Positions 16,579 to 25,308 of a stretch of DNA of 35,075 bases are shown here, in pieces. Within the stretch, counting starts at the first letter, position 1. Each line of letters opens with the position of its first letter. Made by a program: the position numbers and the translations under genes. The notes under the pieces are model-generated. The model worked only from the letters and a program-made list of their open reading frames with translations, did no database searches and was not told the origin of the DNA. Source of the stretch: Deltaproteobacteria bacterium (GTDB lineage: Bacteria; Myxococcota_A; Polyangia; Nannocystales; Nannocystaceae); assembly GCA_003696955.1 (NCBI GenBank), contig RFGU01000010.1:1-35075 (forward strand). The letters are read 5' to 3'.

Positions 16579-17331
16579 ATGCGTGCTGCTCGTCGCCCGT
16601 TTCGACCGTCCTGGCTGCTCGTTTGGGTCCTCGCCGGATGCGGTGCCGAACGCCCCCCCGCCCCCAAGCTCGAAGAGCGCCCGGCCGCGGAGGGGGCGGT
16701 GGCCTCGGCCGTCTACGATCCGAAGGCGCCCGCCGTGTTGACCTATGCGGGGGAGCGGGGCCGTTTCGCGGACACCCACGACCCGAGCGCCGTTCCCGAG
16801 GCGGCCCGTGGGTTCGTGCGGGTGACCCTGCTCGACGGCAAGGCACCTCCGCCCGGCATGGTCTGGGTCGCGAACCTGCGCGAGCCCACGCAGGAGGGCA
16901 CCTACCGTCTCGAGCCCGTGCCCCGCGAGATGTTCGAGGAACTCGCCCTGGGCCAGGGGCTCGCCAGCAAGGTGGAGTTGCCCGAGGGGCTCGAGCCACC
17001 CGAGCAGCCCGCCGACACGGGCCAGATCGTCGTCTACAAGACGTCGTGGTGCGGCGTCTGCAAGAAGCTCGAGGCCTACCTGCGCCGCAAGGGGGTGGAG
17101 TACGTCGCCAAGGACATCGAAGCCGATCGTGGGGCGGCTGCCGAGCTGGCGGCGAAGTTGGCGGAGCACGGCGCCCGGGGCGGGAGCGTCCCCGTGATCG
17201 ACGTGCGCGGTGAACTCATCGTCGGGTTCGACCGCGCGCGTCTCGAGCGGCTCTTGTCCGACGCACCCGAGGCAGGGCCGTCGCCTGCGCCTTCGACGGT
17301 CCCGAACACGGGCGCTTCGAAGGAGCCCTGA
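16579..17331 (+). CDS. Lipoprotein with glutaredoxin-like domain
   Basis: 250 residues from ATG 16579. The signal peptide ends in a lipobox 'WVLAGC' with Cys21. Residues 25-145 include a Pro/Ala-rich linker and an unassigned domain ('GFVRVTLLDGKAPPPGMVWV'). A glutaredoxin/NrdH-like thioredoxin fold starts near 150: 'IVVYKTSWCGVCKKLEAYL' with the redox pair C158-GV-C161, then 'GVEYVAKDIEAD', cis-Pro loop 'GSVPVIDV' and 'GELIVGFDRARLERLL'. The C-terminal tail is Pro/Ser-rich. Glutaredoxins are usually cytosolic and glutathione-linked, so a membrane-anchored extracytoplasmic one is unusual; electrons could come from the DsbD-like protein at 20698-21984. The following gene starts 3 bases after its stop. 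Confidence 0.9.
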   Translation: MRAARRPFRPSWLLVWVLAGCGAERPPAPKLEERPAAEGAVASAVYDPKAPAVLTYAGERGRFADTHDPSAVPEAARGFVRVTLLDGKAPPPGMVWVANLREPTQEGTYRLEPVPREMFEELALGQGLASKVELPEGLEPPEQPADTGQIVVYKTSWCGVCKKLEAYLRRKGVEYVAKDIEADRGAAAELAAKLAEHGARGGSVPVIDVRGELIVGFDRARLERLLSDAPEAGPSPAPSTVPNTGASKEP

Positions 17332-17334
17332 GCC

Positions 17335-18360
17335 GTGTGGGGCCTCCTCCTCGCGGGGGCGGTGACGTGGGGCGCGCCACAGGAGGCCACGTCGGCGTCC
17401 GGGGAGAAACTGCCCGTGTTCTCCTGGGATGCGCCGACGAAGGGGTGTCCCACGGAGTCCGAGGTACGCCGCCGCCTCGAGGCCCGGCTCGCGGAGGCCT
17501 CGCCGACCGACGAGACGGTCGATGTCGCTGCGGTGGCGCGGGTGCGCCGCACCGACGATGGCGCATACGAGCTGCGCCTTTGGACGGCCGAGCGCGGCGT
17601 GCTGCGGGAGCGTCGGCTGACAGACGTCGAGTGCGAGGTGCTCGCCGATGCCGCCGTGCTGCTGACCGTGCTCGCCCGTCACCCCTCGGCGCGCTCCGGA
17701 GACCCCAAGGCCGCCCGGTTGGCGGCCGCGGCCGAGGAGCGGGAGGAACCGACGCCGCCGCCCCGTCGGCTCGATCCTTCGCAGAGAGACGAGGACGAGT
17801 CCTCCCGGCACGAGCCACCGCCGCCTCCCGCGCATTCGATCGAAGGTCGCGCTGGGGTTGGGCTCGGCGTGGCGTTCGGGGCGCTCCCTGGGACGGGTCC
17901 GGCGCTGCGCGTCGAGGGAGCCTTCGAACTGCGGCTCCGCGCGCGCTTCGGTCTGCGCTTCGAGTTTCCGATCACCTACGAGGTGGAGCGTCGGGGGCGC
18001 TTCTCCGATCGTCCGGACGCGGGCGCCGATCTCCACCTCGTCGCGTCGGGGATCTCCACCTGCGCCGTGGGGCGTCTGGCGCGCGTGCACCTCCCGGCAT
18101 GCGCCGGCGTGGAGGCCGGCGCCATCGTCGGGCGTGGGGTCGGCGTGGCGGAGCCGAGGACCGACGCGGTCGCCTGGGTGGCGATCCCGGTGCGTGGCGG
18201 CGTCGACGTCCTGCTCGGTCGCCACGTCGTGCTCGCGTTCGCCCTCGAAGGGGTATTCCCGGTGTTGCGCACCGTGTTCGTGGTGGAGGGGCTCGGGGAC
18301 GTATTCCGGCCCGCCCCGGCTGCCCTTCGCGCATTCGCCGGCGTGGGGGCGCGCTGGTAG
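17335..18360 (+). CDS. Exported beta-barrel-type protein of unknown function
   Basis: 341 residues from GTG 17335 with a good AGGAG 9 bases upstream, 3 bases after the glutaredoxin stop. A short signal peptide ends 'TWGAPQEA'. Residues 25-125 form a domain beginning 'FSWDAPTKGCPTESEVRRRL' with a second Cys at 'TDVECEVLADAAVLL'; the pair may form a disulfide. A charged Pro-rich linker (130-165) leads to a C-terminal half with alternating beta strands ending '...FAGVGARW', typical of outer-membrane proteins. I do not recognise the exact family. Its two N-terminal cysteines could be substrates of the adjacent glutaredoxin; that is inference only. Confidence 0.8.
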   Translation: MWGLLLAGAVTWGAPQEATSASGEKLPVFSWDAPTKGCPTESEVRRRLEARLAEASPTDETVDVAAVARVRRTDDGAYELRLWTAERGVLRERRLTDVECEVLADAAVLLTVLARHPSARSGDPKAARLAAAAEEREEPTPPPRRLDPSQRDEDESSRHEPPPPPAHSIEGRAGVGLGVAFGALPGTGPALRVEGAFELRLRARFGLRFEFPITYEVERRGRFSDRPDAGADLHLVASGISTCAVGRLARVHLPACAGVEAGAIVGRGVGVAEPRTDAVAWVAIPVRGGVDVLLGRHVVLAFALEGVFPVLRTVFVVEGLGDVFRPAPAALRAFAGVGARW

Positions 18361-18477
18361 CATCGCCCGACGGTACGGGTGCACGGGATCGCTCCGTGGT
18401 GGACACCAAGGGGCGTGTACCTCTCTGCGGCTCCGCCCCCGGCGCGAGCGGTCGCGCCGACGCACCCCCGGGTGACC

Positions 18478-18993
18478 ATGGACGACGCCAACGCCGAGGC
18501 CCTGGCGACCCTCTACGACGCCCACGTGGACTTCGTCCACCGTGTCGTGCGGCAGCTCGGGGTACCGGCAGCGGATGCGGAAGACGTGGTGCAGGACGTG
18601 TTCGTCGTGGCCGTGCGGCGCTATCGGGAGTTTCGCGGCGAGGCCGCGGTGCGCACCTGGCTCTACGCCATCGCGGCCCACCTCGTCCGCAACCATCGTC
18701 GCGGCGCGGCGCGGCGGGAGCGTAGGCGGATTGCCTGGAAGTCCCGTACGACCGCCGAGGACCGGCACGTGACGACGGTGGACACGGCAAGGATCGACGT
18801 CGCGCGCCTGCTCGACCGTCTCGACGAGGCGAGCCGCGCTCTGGTCGTGCTCGTCCACCTGCATGGGATGTCGGTGAAGGAGGTCGCGCGGACCTTGGGC
18901 ATGAACGCCAATACGGCCCAGTCGCGGCTGCGCCGTGCGCGATTGCGCCTTGCCCGCTGGATGGAGCACCCCGCGGAGGAGACCGGCCGATGA
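18478..18993 (+). CDS. ECF-type RNA polymerase sigma factor
   Basis: 171 residues from ATG 18478; an upstream GTG at 18472, or at 18379 with a 33-residue extension, is possible. Sigma region 2: 'LATLYDAHVDFVHRVVRQLG', 'DAEDVVQDVFVVAVRRYREF' and 'AAVRTWLYAIAAHLVRNHRR'. Sigma region 4: 'SRALVVLVHLHGMSVKEVAR' and 'NANTAQSRLRRARLRLARWM'. No C-terminal extension is present. It redirects RNA polymerase to stress or envelope genes. The stop overlaps the next gene by ATGA, the usual sigma/anti-sigma arrangement. A TAGCAT hexamer at 18358-18363 could be a -10 for a 115-base leader. The target genes are unknown. Confidence 0.95.
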   Translation: MDDANAEALATLYDAHVDFVHRVVRQLGVPAADAEDVVQDVFVVAVRRYREFRGEAAVRTWLYAIAAHLVRNHRRGAARRERRRIAWKSRTTAEDRHVTTVDTARIDVARLLDRLDEASRALVVLVHLHGMSVKEVARTLGMNANTAQSRLRRARLRLARWMEHPAEETGR

Positions 18994-19811
18994 AGGAGAT
19001 CCGCGACGACATCGAACCCCTGAGCGAGGTCCAGCGGCGACGGATCCGGTCCGGCATCGAGCGCAAGCTGGCCGCCGGTTACGTGCCCCCGGTGCCGGAG
19101 GATCCCGTTGCGACCCTCGGGGCCAAGGCCTCGGGGACGAAGCTGGTCGTGGGCCTCGTGGCGGCCGGGCTGGTGGCCGGCGGCATCGCGGCTGCGGTGA
19201 TCCTCGGCGGGCATGGAGCGTCCCCCGAGCGACTCGAACCGCCACGGCCTACGGCCCCTTCGCCCGAGACGACCGTGCCGAAGGCCGCGCCGGCGCCGGA
19301 GGAAGGCGACGGCCCCCTGGCCGGCGGGGGCGATGCCACGGGGGCGATGCCTGCCGACCCGGCGCCTGCGAGCGCGAAAGGCACGGCGCCTCGTTCGAAG
19401 CATCGCGCCGCCCGAAAGCCGCGGCCGGCCGGCAAGGTCGTGCGCCCTCGGCCTTCCGCGGCGAAGGATCGGCAACCCACGACGCCACCCCCGGCGTCGC
19501 AACCGGCGCCCGCGTCCCCGGGGCGTGAGGGATTGGCCGCCGAACTCGCCCTCGTCGAAGCCGCCACGGCGGCCCTCGAGAACGGGCAGCCCACACGGGC
19601 CCTCGATCTCGCACGGGAGCACGCGCGCCGCTTTCCGGCGGGGGCGCTCGCCCCCGAACGCGAGCGCGTCGCCATCGCGGCGCTTTGCGACCTCGGGCGC
19701 GTGGAGGCGGCCAAGCGGCGGGCGGAGCGCTTCTACGCCCGTCACCGGAACTCGCCCCTCGTCCCAGCGGTCCGCGCGACGTGCGTCGGCGACGCGGAGA
19801 CGTCACCGTGA
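18990..19811 (+). CDS. Single-pass membrane protein coupled to the sigma factor, possible atypical anti-sigma factor
   Basis: 273 residues from ATG 18990, overlapping the sigma stop by 4 bases. The N-terminal 50 residues are cytosolic and charged ('SEVQRRRIRSGIERKLAAGY'). One membrane helix spans about residues 51-74 ('KLVVGLVAAGLVAGGIAAAV'). A Pro/Ala/Lys-rich periplasmic linker of about 100 residues follows, then a TPR-like helical domain ('LVEAATAALENGQPTRALDL', 'PAVRATC'). The zinc anti-sigma motif HxxxCxxC is absent. Position and topology suggest sigma control by membrane retention, but the sequence does not prove it. TPR-ended membrane proteins next to ECF factors are common in Polyangia. 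Confidence 0.85.
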   Translation: MKEIRDDIEPLSEVQRRRIRSGIERKLAAGYVPPVPEDPVATLGAKASGTKLVVGLVAAGLVAGGIAAAVILGGHGASPERLEPPRPTAPSPETTVPKAAPAPEEGDGPLAGGGDATGAMPADPAPASAKGTAPRSKHRAARKPRPAGKVVRPRPSAAKDRQPTTPPPASQPAPASPGREGLAAELALVEAATAALENGQPTRALDLAREHARRFPAGALAPERERVAIAALCDLGRVEAAKRRAERFYARHRNSPLVPAVRATCVGDAETSP

Positions 19812-19860
19812 TACAGCGCACATGTTCCGCCGCACGCGATGCCCCGCCGCCGGACACCAA

Positions 19861-19881
19861 CGAACGCGAGCGCTTCGTTCG
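19861..19881. promoter_or_regulatory. Inverted repeat upstream of the Cys-rich lipoprotein
   Basis: CGAACG and CGTTCG arms flank a 9-base centre containing the palindrome AGCGCT. It lies 25 bases before ATG 19906 in a 94-base gap. It may be an operator or a small hairpin between the two genes. Confidence 0.3.
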
Positions 19882-19905
19882 CGCACCGAATCCACGAGAA
19901 AGGAC

Positions 19906-20688
19906 ATGCGAAAGATGATCGAATTCCAAGATGGGATGCTACGGAACGCGCGCGCTTGGGTCGCTGCGACCTTCGCCGGAATGATTTTGGCTGCGTCGGC
20001 CTGTGAGGGGGACCTCGGGACGGCGGGGGACGACGGCACGGGGGGCGAGACGGGGTCCGCGACGGCAGGTGGCGGCGGCTCCGAACTTCCGTGCAGCGAC
20101 GCCGATCCGTGCCCCTCGGGGCAGTTCTGCTGGAACGGACTTTGTGCGCTCGGTTGTACCTCGAACGACGATTGCGCCGAGGATCAGTACTGCGACACCA
20201 TGTACACCCATCTGTGCCACAACCGTGAGGTACCCGAGTGCGAGATCGACGAAGACTGCGCCGCAGGCCAGGTCTGCGTCTCTGGGTTCTGCAGCACGCC
20301 CCCGCCGGAGACGGCCTGCGATCCGAACGGCGTGTTGGTAGGGGACGACGGCTGCTCGTCCCAGGCCCTGTGCATCGAGGACGTGGATACGGAAGCAGCC
20401 AAGTGCTACACGTTTCCGGCGTGTCGTCCGGACGACACCTGTCCGGTGGGAACCCAAGGGGCGGTTTGCAACGTGGATCTCGTTCCGAACAAGGATCGGA
20501 TCTGCCTGGTGGGCATGTGCACGGGCGAGGCGCACTGCCCCGCCGAGTGGAGTTGTGCGGTGCCGGAAGGTGGGGTCCTCGGCCTTTGCACGCCCGGGAC
20601 CCCGGGAAGTCCCTGCACGCAAAACGACCACTGCGGAAGCGGCGTGTGTCAGCTCCCGCTGCCGGGCAGCGTGGGTTTTTGCGCCTGA
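19906..20688 (+). CDS. Cys-rich lipoprotein with repeated DC-x-C modules
   Basis: 260 residues from ATG 19906, with GAGAAAGGA 6-9 bases upstream. The signal peptide ends 'MILAASACEGD', a lipobox-like site. A Gly/Thr/Ser-rich spacer ('TGGETGSATAGGGGS') follows. The rest has about 24 cysteines in short modules: 'CPSGQFCWNGLCALGC', 'DDCAEDQYCD', 'DEDCAAGQVCVSGFC' and 'QNDHCGSGVCQL'. This arrangement is typical of secreted Myxococcota proteins and implies disulfide formation outside the cytoplasm. No enzyme domain is seen. The stop lies in a 5-base-stem hairpin (20685-20701) shared with the convergent dsbD-like gene. Confidence 0.88.
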   Translation: MRKMIEFQDGMLRNARAWVAATFAGMILAASACEGDLGTAGDDGTGGETGSATAGGGGSELPCSDADPCPSGQFCWNGLCALGCTSNDDCAEDQYCDTMYTHLCHNREVPECEIDEDCAAGQVCVSGFCSTPPPETACDPNGVLVGDDGCSSQALCIEDVDTEAAKCYTFPACRPDDTCPVGTQGAVCNVDLVPNKDRICLVGMCTGEAHCPAEWSCAVPEGGVLGLCTPGTPGSPCTQNDHCGSGVCQLPLPGSVGFCA

Positions 20689-20697
20689 CGGGGGGAG

Positions 20698-21984
20698 TCA
20701 GTCGACGGTCTTCAGGATCGCCAGGAACTCGTCCGGTCCCACCAGCGTGGTGATGCGGGCGGCCGGCGGCGGGACGGACGCGCCGTCCGAAAGGCCGGCC
20801 ACCGCGTCACGTAGCTTCGGGGAAGGGTGATAGAGGACCACGGACGGGAGGGTGTGACTGTCGAAGGCCGCCTGGATCAGCGCCTGATCGTCGTTGGGAT
20901 CGGTCACGTCCACCTTGATCAGTTCGAAGCGCGTGGCTAGTTCCCTTTCGACGGCCGGGTCGTGGAAGGTCCCGACCTCGAGTTCCTTGCACGGCAGGCA
21001 CCAGGTCGCCGCGAAGTCCACCAGGATCGGACGCTGCTCGGCCACGGCGCGGTCGACGGCGCCCGCCAGGTCGTCGACGGTCTCCACGCGGGTCCACGCC
21101 ATGGGCGGCACGTAGAGCACGTTGTTGAGCACCACGACGAGGCCTACCGTCGTGACGGCGACTGCGACCGCCTTGCGCACGCGCACGGCCAGGGCGGGCG
21201 TGTGGAAGGAGAGGTGGACCGCACCGGCCAGGATCCCGGCCACGGCGATGGCGATACCCGCCCAAAGGCCCCACGCCGGATCCAGCACGAAATCCTCCAG
21301 GGCGGGGGCCAGGGGGCGCAGGAACCAATAGGTCATGACGAGCAGCAGGATCCCGAACACGCTCTTGACGTGTTCCATCCACGGGCCCGGGCGCAGCAGG
21401 CTGGCGCCGAGGGCGACCGCGAAGAACAGGGTGCCCATGCCGAGGGCGTAGACGAACAGCAACGAAGCCCCGTAGGTCATGCCGCTGCCCTCGGCCGCCG
21501 CCTTGGCGATGAAGGCGAGCAACGAGAGCAGCACGGGGCCCGTGCACGGCGCCGAGATGAGTCCGCTGACGAGCCCCATCAGGAACGCACCGGCGAACCC
21601 GCCGCCGCCTACGGTGCTCAAACGGTTCTGCCAGGAGACCGGAAGCTGCAACTCGAAGGCCCCGAACATGCTGGCGGAAAGGGCCAGGAGCAGCGCCGCG
21701 ATGGGCAGGACCACCACGGGTTCGGCCAGCCACGTCCCGAAGGCCGCGCCCGTCAGCGACACCGCGATGCCCAGGCCCGTGTAGAGCAGGGCCATGCCGA
21801 GCACGTACACGGATGCCAGCGAAAGGGCCCGGCCGCGCGAGACGCCCTTGGCGCCGAACACCGACACGGTGATCGGGATGAGGGGGTAGACGCACGGCGT
21901 CAGGTCGACGAGCACGCCTTGGCCGAAGGCCCACAGGTACGTGGCGAGCGTGCCCGCGTCGGAGGGAATCAGGGCAAGGTGCAT
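20698..21984 (-). CDS. dsbD: DsbD-like thiol:disulfide interchange protein lacking the N-terminal periplasmic domain
   Basis: 428 residues from ATG 21984, with AAGGAG 12 bases upstream. DsbD carries electrons from cytosolic thioredoxin across the inner membrane. The transmembrane beta domain is present with its redox cysteines C31 ('LTPCVYPLIPITV') and C147 ('ISAPCTGPVLL') and about eight helices. The C-terminal gamma thioredoxin domain has 'DFAATWCLPCKELE' (C329, C332). The N-terminal alpha domain, which in E. coli passes electrons to DsbC and CcmG, is absent. Another protein would have to take that role; the lipoprotein glutaredoxin at 16579-17331 is one candidate. It is convergent with the Cys-rich lipoprotein. 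Confidence 0.93.
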   Translation of the reverse strand: MHLALIPSDAGTLATYLWAFGQGVLVDLTPCVYPLIPITVSVFGAKGVSRGRALSLASVYVLGMALLYTGLGIAVSLTGAAFGTWLAEPVVVLPIAALLLALSASMFGAFELQLPVSWQNRLSTVGGGGFAGAFLMGLVSGLISAPCTGPVLLSLLAFIAKAAAEGSGMTYGASLLFVYALGMGTLFFAVALGASLLRPGPWMEHVKSVFGILLLVMTYWFLRPLAPALEDFVLDPAWGLWAGIAIAVAGILAGAVHLSFHTPALAVRVRKAVAVAVTTVGLVVVLNNVLYVPPMAWTRVETVDDLAGAVDRAVAEQRPILVDFAATWCLPCKELEVGTFHDPAVERELATRFELIKVDVTDPNDDQALIQAAFDSHTLPSVVLYHPSPKLRDAVAGLSDGASVPPPAARITTLVGPDEFLAILKTVD

Positions 21985-22074
21985 CGTGCGCAGGTCTCCT
22001 TCGAGCGGAGCAAGGATGCATCAGGAGGGCCCGCGGGGCGAGACGAGCGTGGTCGGCGCCGGTGGGCGGTGCGG

Positions 22075-23814
22075 CTACGGGGGCGTACAAGGTCCGCCGG
22101 CATCGGCGACGGCCTGTCGGTCCGTCTCGTCGAGGGCGTGGCAGCACGTATCGTGGCCTGCACCGACGGCGAACTCGAGCAGCAGGGACCGCGGCATCCC
22201 GTGACAGCAGGCGGCGTCGCCGTCGTCGCGGCAGTCCGTGAGGGCGAGGCACCCACCTTCGGCCGGGGCGGTGCACCGGGCGCGCAGGGAGGGGTTCGGG
22301 TCGGTGTAGTCGAGGACCAGGTCGGTGCCCGCGAGCATCGCCGTGCCGAGCAACCCGTCGGGTTCGATCCCATCGGGGGCGACGCTTCGCCGGACGGAGA
22401 CGGCCAGGGGATGGTCCGCCGGCAGGATCCGTGCGGTGATCCAGCGGTCGGTGGCCGGAGCCGTGGATCCCGCCGGCAGGAAGGCCTCACCGAGCACGAG
22501 CGCGGATGCGTCGGCGTCGTCGTCGGCGTCGCCCGGGTTGGCCGAGTACGGCGGCGAGGTGGCCGCGATGGAGCCGGCCTGGCGCGCGCTGCGGCGGTAG
22601 CGATCGCACTGGTTCTCCGCCGCCACCAGGCGTTCGGCCAATCGCGTGCACGGGGCGGGCGCCACCGGCTCGACCGCCCCCGGCAGGATCGCCAGGCTGC
22701 GCAGGCGCACCACGGGGAGCGGCACGTCCTCCCCGGCCGGAGGCCAGCCGGCGACGTAGAGGCGACCAGCCTCTTCGGTGGCACAGACCTGGGTCTGCGG
22801 GGTGGGGGCGACGGTGCACGGGGGCAACGCGTCGACGGGCCCGAACATCCGCTCGAACGCGTCCGAAAAGAGTGCCACGTCGGTAACCGACGTGGCGACG
22901 ACGAGGGTGGCCGAACGTCCTCCCATGGAGGCATCCGCACGAACACATGCACCCCCGGCATCGGGACCCGGTGCGAGACCGCAGGTCCCCGGTTGGGTGG
23001 GATCGTCCGCATCGGGGGTGTAGGTCACCGTGCACGGCGGTGGGGCCAGGCACGCGTCGAGGACCATGCGCGACGCGGCGAGGGCGAGCCGGTCGTCCCC
23101 GGGCACCAGGTCGACGCCCTTGGGCAGTTCGCAGTCGCGCCCGTCGACGAGACACCGATCGTCGCGCTGGCGGCCGAGCAGGCGGCCCGGGTACTGTACG
23201 GGCAGGAAGGCGTAGCCCTTGCGGGCCAGATCGCGATCGCTACCCGGGAAGGCGTCGTAGAAGGTCACCGTGGGCACGACGGCCTCGGTCTCGAAACGCA
23301 CGGCGAACGTCGCGAGGGCATGGGCGCCCAAGATCCCACCGGGGGTCGTGACGTTCGCCTCGGTGCCGTGTCGCCAGCTCCACGCTGCGGGCTCGGCGTC
23401 GGGGGCAGGCGTGCGGATGACGGGCAACTCCGTAAGGCGCAGGCGCGCGACCGACCGAGCCAGATCCTGGGCCGACGGCGTGGGCGCCCCGAGCCCGGCG
23501 GCGGGACGCAGTTCGAGGCATTCGGCCGACAACGAGAGTTCGTCGCCGGCGAGGCTGGGGTCGGGCAGGGCGGTCTCGGGGGCGAGACTGTCGAGGAGGA
23601 TCGGGCGACACACCCGCTCGGGATCGTCCATCGGGCAGCCGCCTCGGGCGATCTCGGAGCCGGGACATCCCTCGTCCACGAACGCGAGCCGGGGCGCGTC
23701 CACGCCGTCCCCGCTCCACAGGGGCAGGGGGCGGTCGAGCAGGCCCTCGGGGACGACCAGGGGCGGGACGCAGGCGGCCACGAGCACGGGCACGAGGGCC
23801 GGGGCGAGGCGCAT
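22075..23814 (-). CDS. Large lipoprotein of unknown function
   Basis: 579 residues from ATG 23814. A GTG two codons upstream (23820) is equally possible, because it lies 8 bases after an extended -10 TGCTACGGT. The lipobox is 'VPVLVAAC'. The mature part has many paired cysteines ('DEGCPGSEIARGGCPMDD', 'DDRCLVDGRDCELP', 'LDACLAPPPCTV' and 'LTDCRDDGDAACCHG'), and no recognisable catalytic motif. No family is assigned. The disulfide-rich composition fits an exported protein. It is 90 bases upstream of the DsbD-like gene on the same strand and divergent from thrC. Confidence 0.8.
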   Translation of the reverse strand: MRLAPALVPVLVAACVPPLVVPEGLLDRPLPLWSGDGVDAPRLAFVDEGCPGSEIARGGCPMDDPERVCRPILLDSLAPETALPDPSLAGDELSLSAECLELRPAAGLGAPTPSAQDLARSVARLRLTELPVIRTPAPDAEPAAWSWRHGTEANVTTPGGILGAHALATFAVRFETEAVVPTVTFYDAFPGSDRDLARKGYAFLPVQYPGRLLGRQRDDRCLVDGRDCELPKGVDLVPGDDRLALAASRMVLDACLAPPPCTVTYTPDADDPTQPGTCGLAPGPDAGGACVRADASMGGRSATLVVATSVTDVALFSDAFERMFGPVDALPPCTVAPTPQTQVCATEEAGRLYVAGWPPAGEDVPLPVVRLRSLAILPGAVEPVAPAPCTRLAERLVAAENQCDRYRRSARQAGSIAATSPPYSANPGDADDDADASALVLGEAFLPAGSTAPATDRWITARILPADHPLAVSVRRSVAPDGIEPDGLLGTAMLAGTDLVLDYTDPNPSLRARCTAPAEGGCLALTDCRDDGDAACCHGMPRSLLLEFAVGAGHDTCCHALDETDRQAVADAGGPCTPP

Positions 23815-23822
23815 TGCCACGG

Positions 23823-23837
23823 GGGCCGACCGTAGCA
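23823..23837 (-). promoter_or_regulatory. Extended -10 element of the large lipoprotein gene
   Basis: Minus-strand TGCTACGGT matches TGn-TANNNT and precedes GTG 23820 by 8 bases and ATG 23814 by 14. The same hexamer TACGGT stands before the tRNA-Leu gene. Confidence 0.4.
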
Positions 23838-23867
23838 CGCCGGCCGGCCGGCTCCGACATCTTCCGC

Positions 23868-23873
23868 TAGCAT
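23868..23873 (+). promoter_or_regulatory. -10-like TAGCAT before thrC
   Basis: TAGCAT is 6 bases before ATG 23880, with no Shine-Dalgarno in between. The same hexamer precedes the ECF sigma gene at 18358. No clear -35. Confidence 0.4.
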
Positions 23874-23879
23874 CCGGCC

Positions 23880-25274
23880 ATGGCCTACCGTGCCGAATTT
23901 CGTTGCGTGCGCGGCTGCGACGTCGCCTATCCCCTCGATGCCGTGGTGTACCGCTGCGAGGCGTGCGGCGGCCTGCTCGAGGTCGTCCACGACGAGGCGG
24001 CCTGGCAGCGACGATCCCCCGCCAGTTGGATGAAGCTCTTCGACGATCGCTACCTGCGCAACGCCTGGCCCTATGGCAGCGGCGTGTGGGGCAAGAAGGA
24101 GTGGGTGCAGCCCCACGTGGCCGACGAGAACGTGGTCTCCCTCTTCGAAGGGGGCACGAACATGTTCTGGGCCGAACGTTACGGCGCATCCTTGGGACTT
24201 TCGGACCTGTGGATCAAACAATGCGGAATCAGTCACACCGGGTCCTTCAAGGACCTGGGGATGACCGTGCTCGTCTCCACGGTCAAGCAGATGATCGCGG
24301 ACGGAAAGCCCATCCGCGCCGTGGTCTGCGCCTCGACCGGGGATACGTCGGCGGCGCTCGCGGCCTATGGTGCCGCCGCGGGGATCGACGTGGTGGTCCT
24401 GCTACCCGAGGCCAAGGTGACGGCGGCCCAACTCGTCCAACCCCTGGCCAACGGCGCCCTCGTCTGCAGTCTTGCGACCGACTTCGACGGTTGCATGCGG
24501 GTGGTCCAGCGGCTTTCCGAAGACCCCGACCTCTACCTCGCCAACTCCATGAACAGCCTGCGGGTCGAGGGACAGAAGACCCTGTCCATCGAGATCGTGC
24601 AGCAGTTCGACTGGGAGGTTCCCGACTGGGTGCTGGTCCCCGGCGGGAACCTCGGCAACGTCAGCGCCATCGCCAAGGGCTTCACCGAGATGCTGCGGGC
24701 CGGGCTCATCGACCGGATGCCGCGGATCGCCTGCTGTCAGGCCGCTCGGGCAAACCCCCTCTACCGCGCCTATGCCAAGGCGCGGGCCGAGGGGCGGGAT
24801 CTCCGGGAGGAGGACTTCGAGCCCGTGGAGGCCGGGCCGACCTTGGCTTCGGCCATTCGCATCGGCGCTCCGGTCTCGCTGCCCAAGGCCGTCCGAGCCC
24901 TGGTGGCCGCCCGGGGTGTGGTGGAGCAGGCGACCGAGGCCGAGTTGGCCGACGCCGCGGCGCGGGCCGACCGGACGGGCCTGTTCAATTGTCCCCATAC
25001 CGGCGTCGCCCTCGCCTGCCTCGAAAAGCTCGTCGCCCGCGGCGAGATCCGGCCGGACGACCGGGTGGTCGTGGTCTCGACCGCCCATGGCCTCAAGTTC
25101 ACGGAGTTCAAGACGCGCTACCACGAAGGCACCCTCGACGTGCCGGCCCGGCATCGCAACGTGCCCGTGGAGGTGCCCGGCGAGGTCGAGGCTGCCCGGG
25201 ACGCCATCTTGCGGGCCCTCGACCACCGCGATGCCCGCGCCGAGCAGCATGGGGGCGGTCGGCGGGTGCGGTGA
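23880..25274 (+). CDS. thrC: Threonine synthase
   Basis: 464 residues from ATG 23880. It converts O-phosphohomoserine to threonine with PLP in the cytosol. An N-terminal zinc-ribbon-like region has C9, C13, C26 and C29. The PLP lysine is K124 in 'SHTGSFKDLGM'. Other motifs: 'VSLFEGGTNMFWAERYG', 'CASTGDTSAALAAYGA', the PLP-phosphate loop 'VPGGNLGNVSAIAKGF', 'NSMNSLRVEGQKT' and 'GLFNCPHTGVALACLEKL'. Length fits class I/II threonine synthases with the zinc-ribbon extension. The last 20 residues are an Arg/His-rich tail. It stands alone, divergent from the lipoprotein gene, and appears leaderless. Confidence 0.95.
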   Translation: MAYRAEFRCVRGCDVAYPLDAVVYRCEACGGLLEVVHDEAAWQRRSPASWMKLFDDRYLRNAWPYGSGVWGKKEWVQPHVADENVVSLFEGGTNMFWAERYGASLGLSDLWIKQCGISHTGSFKDLGMTVLVSTVKQMIADGKPIRAVVCASTGDTSAALAAYGAAAGIDVVVLLPEAKVTAAQLVQPLANGALVCSLATDFDGCMRVVQRLSEDPDLYLANSMNSLRVEGQKTLSIEIVQQFDWEVPDWVLVPGGNLGNVSAIAKGFTEMLRAGLIDRMPRIACCQAARANPLYRAYAKARAEGRDLREEDFEPVEAGPTLASAIRIGAPVSLPKAVRALVAARGVVEQATEAELADAAARADRTGLFNCPHTGVALACLEKLVARGEIRPDDRVVVVSTAHGLKFTEFKTRYHEGTLDVPARHRNVPVEVPGEVEAARDAILRALDHRDARAEQHGGGRRVR

Positions 25275-25308
25275 TGTCGTGAAATGTAATCATTTTCATC
25301 GGGTACCG

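Noticed and set aside
20962-23835. Plus-strand open frame of 957 codons
   Set aside because: It lies opposite the DsbD-like and lipoprotein genes and has low-complexity Gly/Arg/Gln/His composition, typical of a shadow frame.
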